Notes under the pieces: generated by a model
The model's input: only the letters and a program-made list of their open reading frames with translations
Told to the model about the DNA's origin: nothing
Databases searched by the model: none
Made by a program: the position numbers and the translations under genes
Assembly: GCA_903879825.1 (NCBI GenBank)
Contig: CAIRND010000493.1
Location: forward strand, 1 to 9,392
DNA: 9,392 nt
Source of the DNA: an uncultured Geobacteraceae bacterium
GTDB lineage: Bacteria; Desulfobacterota; Desulfuromonadia; Geobacterales; Pseudopelobacteraceae
Direction of reading: 5' to 3'
Shown here: piece after piece, positions 6,311 to 9,392 of the stretch
Numbering within the stretch: the stretch's first letter is position 1
How the letters are laid out: the number at the start of each line of letters is the position of its first letter

Positions 6311-6868
6311 ATGGAAAACAGAATTTTGTTGGTGGATGATGAATCCAGCGTACTATCCGCTCTGAAACGTTCCCTATTTGATGAACCTCTGGAAATTATT
6401 ACGGTAACAAGTGCCAAAGAAGCGCTTGAGATAATGAGGAAGGTACATTTCAAAATCGTCGTATCCGATGAACGAATGATAGGAATGCAGGGGGCGGAAT
6501 TTTTGACGCTGGTTCGGTCAAACTACCCTGATACTATTCGTATCATGTTGACCGGTCATGCGACACTGGAAGCTGCCATGAAGGCGGTCAATGAAGGTGA
6601 GATTTATCGATTCTTTTCCAAACCATGGAACGATCATGACCTGATATTTGCGCTCCGCTCCGCTATTGAAAAATTCGATCTGGAAGCCGAGAATCGGCGC
6701 CTGCTGGCGACTATTAAGCAGCAGTCACTTGAAATTAAGGTTCTGGAAAAACGTTATCCCGGCATCAGCAGGGTAGAGAAGGATTCCAAAGGTACGTTTG
6801 TGTTACCTGATATTAGTGACGAAGAAATAGTCAGACTTATGGCGGAGTGCGAACAGGAAACGGAGTAG
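6311..6868 (+). CDS. Single-domain response regulator with C-terminal tail
   Basis: A 185-residue protein made of one receiver (about 3-122) followed by a helical linker and a short tail with no recognised output domain. Visible receiver residues are the acidic pair D9/D10, phospho-acceptor D53 in SDERMIGMQG, T81 in IMLTGHAT and K104 in SKPWND. The usual proline in the loop after the acceptor is isoleucine (I57). The tail (about 139-185) contains LEKRYPGIS and an acidic end. The receiver closely resembles that of the upstream fusion ATPase, including 32 bases of DNA with only three differences, so the two are probably duplicates. GGAGG lies just upstream of the ATG. It may act like CheY or as a phosphate sink in a branched relay with the kinase at 2493-3785; this is inferred. 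It ends with TAG. Confidence 0.88.
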   Translation: MENRILLVDDESSVLSALKRSLFDEPLEIITVTSAKEALEIMRKVHFKIVVSDERMIGMQGAEFLTLVRSNYPDTIRIMLTGHATLEAAMKAVNEGEIYRFFSKPWNDHDLIFALRSAIEKFDLEAENRRLLATIKQQSLEIKVLEKRYPGISRVEKDSKGTFVLPDISDEEIVRLMAECEQETE

Positions 6869-6931
6869 CTGCTTATTCCAAGGTTCATTCAAAAAACACT
6901 GATCTTCAATAGGGCTGTACACTCTTCGCGC

Positions 6932-6960
6932 TTGACCAATGATGATATGTGCGATAGCTT
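6932..6960 (+). promoter_or_regulatory. Possible sigma70 promoter for rsmD-coaD
   Basis: TTGACC (6932-6937) is separated by 17 bases from TAGCTT (6955-6960), 32 bases before the rsmD start. The -35 is good (five of six) but the -10 matches only three of six consensus bases. The change from signalling to housekeeping genes across this 124-base gap makes a promoter here reasonable. No terminator is evident in the same gap. Confidence 0.3.
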
Positions 6961-6992
6961 CCCCCTGAAATTCGAGACTGAGGACTGTATTT

Positions 6993-7553
6993 ATGCGTGT
7001 CATATCAGGAATCTGTCGTGGTAAAAAGTTATCTGCCCCTCCTGGGGTGTCAACGCGGCCAACTTCGGATCGTGTCAAAGAAGCCCTTTTCAGTATTCTT
7101 GGCAGCCGAATTGATTTTGCAGGTATGCGTGTGCTCGATATCTGCGCCGGAACCGGCAGCCTGGGTATTGAAGCTCTCAGTCGCGGTGCACTGTCATGCT
7201 GTTTTGTTGAACAAAACAAGGTTGTTACATCGGTCATTGAAAAAAACATACGTATTACCTGCTGTCAGGATCAATCTGTAATTCTGACTATGGATGCAGT
7301 AAAGGCTTTACAATTTATGGCAACTCGTGGTCAATGCTACGATCTTGTTTTCTTTGATCCACCCTATGATTCCGAATTGTACCCGAGGGTGCTTGAAGCT
7401 ATTGGATCATCAACGGTATTAGCTCATGGTGCCATTGTGGTGGTGGAGTGTTCTGCTCGTGATCCTCTGCGGGAAACATATGGGTGTCTGAAAAATTTTG
7501 ACCGGCGAGTGTACGGAGAAACCGCTGTTGAATTGTTTGTAATGGGGGAGTAA
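6993..7553 (+). CDS. rsmD: 16S rRNA (guanine(966)-N2)-methyltransferase RsmD
   Basis: The 186 residues match the RsmD family, which methylates N2 of G966 in 16S rRNA on the 30S subunit using S-adenosylmethionine. Visible marks are the N-terminal RVISGICRGKKL, the family signature TRPTSDRVKEALFSIL (21-36), SAM-binding motif I LDICAGTGSLGIEALSRGA (48-66) and the catalytic motif IV FDPPY (121-125). The length is normal for the family. GAGGA sits eight bases before the ATG. The stop codon TAA shares its last A with the coaD start (TAATG), so the two genes are very likely co-transcribed and translationally coupled. The rsmD-coaD order is common in bacteria, which supports both calls. Confidence 0.95.
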   Translation: MRVISGICRGKKLSAPPGVSTRPTSDRVKEALFSILGSRIDFAGMRVLDICAGTGSLGIEALSRGALSCCFVEQNKVVTSVIEKNIRITCCQDQSVILTMDAVKALQFMATRGQCYDLVFFDPPYDSELYPRVLEAIGSSTVLAHGAIVVVECSARDPLRETYGCLKNFDRRVYGETAVELFVMGE

Positions 7554-8038
7554 TGAAGAAAATTGCTGTGTATCCGGGTTCCTTTGATCCTATTACTTAC
7601 GGCCACATTGATATTATCAAGCGCAGCTTGACTATTTTTGATGAAATTATTGTTGCGGTTGCCAAAAACTCTCAGAAAAACGCGCTGTTTACGACTGATG
7701 AACGGGTTGAGTTGATTAAGGACGTTGTGAAAGGGGAGGGAAGAGTCACTGTTGATACATTTAGCGGACTATTGATAGATTATGTATCTTCCCGCGGGGC
7801 TCACGTTATTATTCGCGGTTTACGTGCGGTATCAGATTTTGAGTATGAATTCCAGATAGCTCAGATGAACAGCAGTATCGGTCGGGAGATTGAAACACTT
7901 TTCATGATGACGTCCCTGCAGTACGGTTATCTCTCCTCTTCAATTGTCAAAGAGGTCTGTTCGCTGAACGGTACCATTGATAAATTTGTTCCACCAGAAG
8001 TTAAGACGGCATTGCGGCAGAAATACGGTTTAACATAA
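7553..8038 (+). CDS. coaD: Phosphopantetheine adenylyltransferase CoaD
   Basis: The 161-residue enzyme transfers AMP from ATP to 4'-phosphopantetheine, making dephospho-CoA, the fourth step of coenzyme A synthesis in the cytoplasm. The nucleotidyltransferase signature is present as YPGSFDPITYGH (7-18, with TYGH in place of the common T/HxGH). RGLRAVSDFEYEFQIAQMN (88-106) supplies the arginine and dimer contacts, and SSSIVKEV (128-135) is the second nucleotide-binding motif. The length is typical for the bacterial family. Translation begins at an ATG overlapping the rsmD stop by one base, with GGGGGAG upstream inside rsmD. Nothing looks degraded, and this should be an essential gene. Confidence 0.97.
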   Translation: MKKIAVYPGSFDPITYGHIDIIKRSLTIFDEIIVAVAKNSQKNALFTTDERVELIKDVVKGEGRVTVDTFSGLLIDYVSSRGAHVIIRGLRAVSDFEYEFQIAQMNSSIGREIETLFMMTSLQYGYLSSSIVKEVCSLNGTIDKFVPPEVKTALRQKYGLT

Positions 8039-8063
8039 ATACTATCTTCGGGAGGCGTAATCA

Positions 8064-8258
8064 ATGATCACTCAAGAAATGATAATAGCCGATATAATCG
8101 CACAACATCCAGCGACCCTGCCTGTTTTTAGACAATATAACCTTGATTGTTGCGAATGTCAGATCGCCGACCTTGAAACATTAGGGCATGGTGCCGGTGT
8201 ACACAAGGTTGATATTGAACAACTTCTGGTTTCTTTAAACGACGTCCTTAAAAAATAA
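8064..8258 (+). CDS. DUF1858-type small protein with CxxC motif
   Basis: A 64-residue soluble protein that fits the DUF1858 / hybrid-cluster-associated disulfide family. It has an N-terminal helix, 'HPATLPVFRQYNLD', a cysteine cluster C29-C30-E31-C32 and a C-terminal helix (VDIEQLLVSLNDVL). The cysteines form CxxC with an additional Cys inside, suggesting redox or metal chemistry; the family's molecular function is not established. GGGAGG lies just ahead of the ATG, 25 bases after coaD, so it is probably the last gene of the rsmD-coaD transcript. Its TAA stop is part of the hairpin at 8256-8288. Confidence 0.82.
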   Translation: MITQEMIIADIIAQHPATLPVFRQYNLDCCECQIADLETLGHGAGVHKVDIEQLLVSLNDVLKK

Positions 8259-8288
8259 GGAGGGAAGCTAACAAAGCTCCCCTCCTTA
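8250..8288 (-). terminator. Intrinsic terminator of the Tim44-like gene (- strand)
   Basis: Bases 8256-8269 pair with 8275-8288 in a 14-bp stem with one A-C mismatch around the loop AACAA. Read on the - strand, the stem is followed directly by six T (complement of A8250-8255), the classic Rho-independent layout, about 43 bases past the stop of the 9288-8332 gene. On the + strand no T-run follows, so it would terminate the DUF1858 transcript less well, if at all. The stem includes the DUF1858 stop codon. Confidence 0.8.
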
Positions 8289-8331
8289 CAACGTGTGGAT
8301 AGTGGTTTATGAGTGCTGCGAGGTACCCTGT

Positions 8332-9288
8332 TTATTTTTGGTCAATTTTTGTCAGTTTCCAAGGGTTGTTGCCGACCGGACGGGTAAAGGTCCAGTACTC
8401 CTCAAACTTGATCGGGTCACTTTTGCTGCCGGTTAATAGGATGCCCGCTTCATCCGTTGTATAGTCAAGCAGGTTCGCATAAATCAGGGTGTTGATGTAA
8501 TCCTGACCTGATTCCTGCCATGCTTCAGCAATTTCAACTTTCCGCACGGCAATGTTTTCCAGCCGGTTTATCTTTTTGTCCCTGATCATCGTATCAATAT
8601 CAGCCTGAAAAATACGCCGCATCTCATCGGTGAGAATGCCGTGTACCGGTGCCAGATCACGATTCATCCATGCTCCCTGAATCTTGAAGAAGTTGTCCAT
8701 AACCAAGTCGTTATAGCGATTTTCATCAAAATAAGAGTCAAACTGACGAATGTGGGACAGGCCGGTATCAATATCATCGCTTTCCGGAATCTGCTGCTGA
8801 TAGGCTTGAGTGATTGGAGTAACGGTGCCCCCGCCGTATGATACCGGTGAATAAGAGATCGTCGATTCATCTTCCCTTTTTTTCTTGATATAGCGATAGA
8901 TCAGGTAGCCGATACCGGCAAGTAATAAAATTTCAAACAGCCCGATTCCTCCTCCGCCACCACCCATGCCGCCACCCATGCCGCCGAAACCGAGGCCTCT
9001 GAAGAGCATTCCGCCGATCAAGCCGCCTGCTATTCCGCCTGCCATACTTCTCATAAAACCACCACTGGCCGGTTGTTGGAAACCAGGGGAGGGTGCCGCC
9101 TGCTGGGGGCGTGAAGGTGCCATTTGCGGACTTGGGCTGGCGGGGCGGGAATAACTGCGCGAACCACTGCTTCCCATGGAGCGGCTTCCACCGCCGGCTC
9201 TCGCATGCGCTTCGTATTCCATGACTGTGGCAGAAAGAAACAGCGTGGCGGCCAGTAATGCAAAAACTTTTAGTGCGCGTCTTTTCAT
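8332..9288 (-). CDS. Tim44-like domain protein, exported/membrane-anchored
   Basis: The 318 residues begin with a probable signal peptide or signal anchor (positive MKRR, hydrophobic core to about residue 22, then AHARA). A low-complexity Ser/Pro/Gln region follows (about 33-75), then a glycine- and methionine-rich stretch (76-115) and a clear membrane segment (GLFEILLLAGIGYLIYRYI, about 116-134) followed by KKKRED. The C-terminal half (about 175-318) resembles the Tim44/TimA-like domain: 'FFKIQGAWMNRDLAPVHGILTDEM', ending in 'EEYWTFTRP' and 'NPWKLTKI'. In bacteria this architecture occurs in proteins of uncertain function at the inner membrane; the Tim44 similarity suggests protein or lipid contact but is not proof. 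AAGGAG lies eight bases upstream of the ATG, a promoter precedes it and a terminator follows, so it is likely a single-gene transcript convergent with DUF1858. Confidence 0.82.
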   Translation of the reverse strand: MKRRALKVFALLAATLFLSATVMEYEAHARAGGGSRSMGSSGSRSYSRPASPSPQMAPSRPQQAAPSPGFQQPASGGFMRSMAGGIAGGLIGGMLFRGLGFGGMGGGMGGGGGGIGLFEILLLAGIGYLIYRYIKKKREDESTISYSPVSYGGGTVTPITQAYQQQIPESDDIDTGLSHIRQFDSYFDENRYNDLVMDNFFKIQGAWMNRDLAPVHGILTDEMRRIFQADIDTMIRDKKINRLENIAVRKVEIAEAWQESGQDYINTLIYANLLDYTTDEAGILLTGSKSDPIKFEEYWTFTRPVGNNPWKLTKIDQK

Positions 9289-9352
9289 ATGTGTGACTCC
9301 TTGTGAACGGTCCTTTTTGACTGCAATCTCTTTTTAACACTATTACTTGGTG

Positions 9353-9381
9353 AATGTAGTGGCAGAGTACACGAAAATCAA
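9353..9381 (-). promoter_or_regulatory. Probable sigma70 promoter of the Tim44-like gene
   Basis: On the - strand TTGATT (9381-9376) is followed after exactly 17 bases by TACATT (9358-9353). Each box matches four of six consensus bases. It lies about 65 bases ahead of the start codon, with an AAGGAG ribosome site at 9302-9297. The spacing and position are good; the box scores are only moderate. Confidence 0.45.
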
Positions 9382-9392
9382 GGTCGCCAGAA

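Noticed and set aside
8066..8258. DUF542/ScdA-type iron-sulfur repair protein
   Set aside because: The 'LDCC' motif is reminiscent, but the protein lacks the following CCGG-type glycines and the hemerythrin domain; the CxxC spacing and length fit DUF1858 better.
8950..8990. Short tandem repeat of CCACCCATGCCG type
   Set aside because: It encodes the GGMGGGMGG stretch of the Tim44-like protein; it is low-complexity coding sequence rather than a separate repeat element.

Overview
The window looks like a chromosomal segment of a Desulfuromonadales bacterium of the Geobacter type. This is inferred from gene content: many RpfG/VpsR-style receivers ending in 'KPW(N/D)D', an orphan MglA-family GTPase, a receiver fused to a GspE/PilB-type ATPase, and an rsmD-coaD-DUF1858 cluster. 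No rRNA, tRNA, CRISPR array, insertion sequence or phage gene is visible. Coding density is high and no gap exceeds about 135 bases.

Bases 1-6868 hold a signalling island on the + strand. It opens inside a response-regulator gene whose frame is cut by an in-frame TAG at 86-88. The same frame resumes as a PAS domain (101-412), which overlaps by ATGA a receiver/HD-GYP c-di-GMP phosphodiesterase (409-1710). A palindromic repeat (1727-1806) lies in the next gap. Then come an MglA-like small GTPase (1843-2496), a soluble histidine kinase overlapping it by ATGA (2493-3785), a receiver fused to MshEN, a GspE/PilB ATPase and two zinc ribbons (3816-6239), and a single-domain receiver with an extra tail (6311-6868).

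Bases 6993-8258 hold housekeeping genes on the + strand: rsmD (16S rRNA m2G966 methyltransferase), coaD (phosphopantetheine adenylyltransferase), which overlaps the rsmD stop by one base, and a small DUF1858 protein with a CxxC motif. A convergent gene (9288-8332, - strand) encodes a secreted or membrane-anchored Tim44-like protein. It has a plausible sigma70 promoter at one end and a strong intrinsic terminator that overlaps the DUF1858 stop codon at the other.

The inferred logic of the island is that one kinase serves several receivers, whose outputs are c-di-GMP breakdown (HD-GYP) and a pilus/secretion-type ATPase, next to a polarity-type GTPase. These are the same kinds of parts that control type IV pili and polarity in Myxococcus and Vibrio. 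Here they are packed into one locus, with the receiver covalently attached to the ATPase. The most striking single residue is Ala21 in the GTPase P-loop, at the position where G21V locks Myxococcus MglA in the GTP state.
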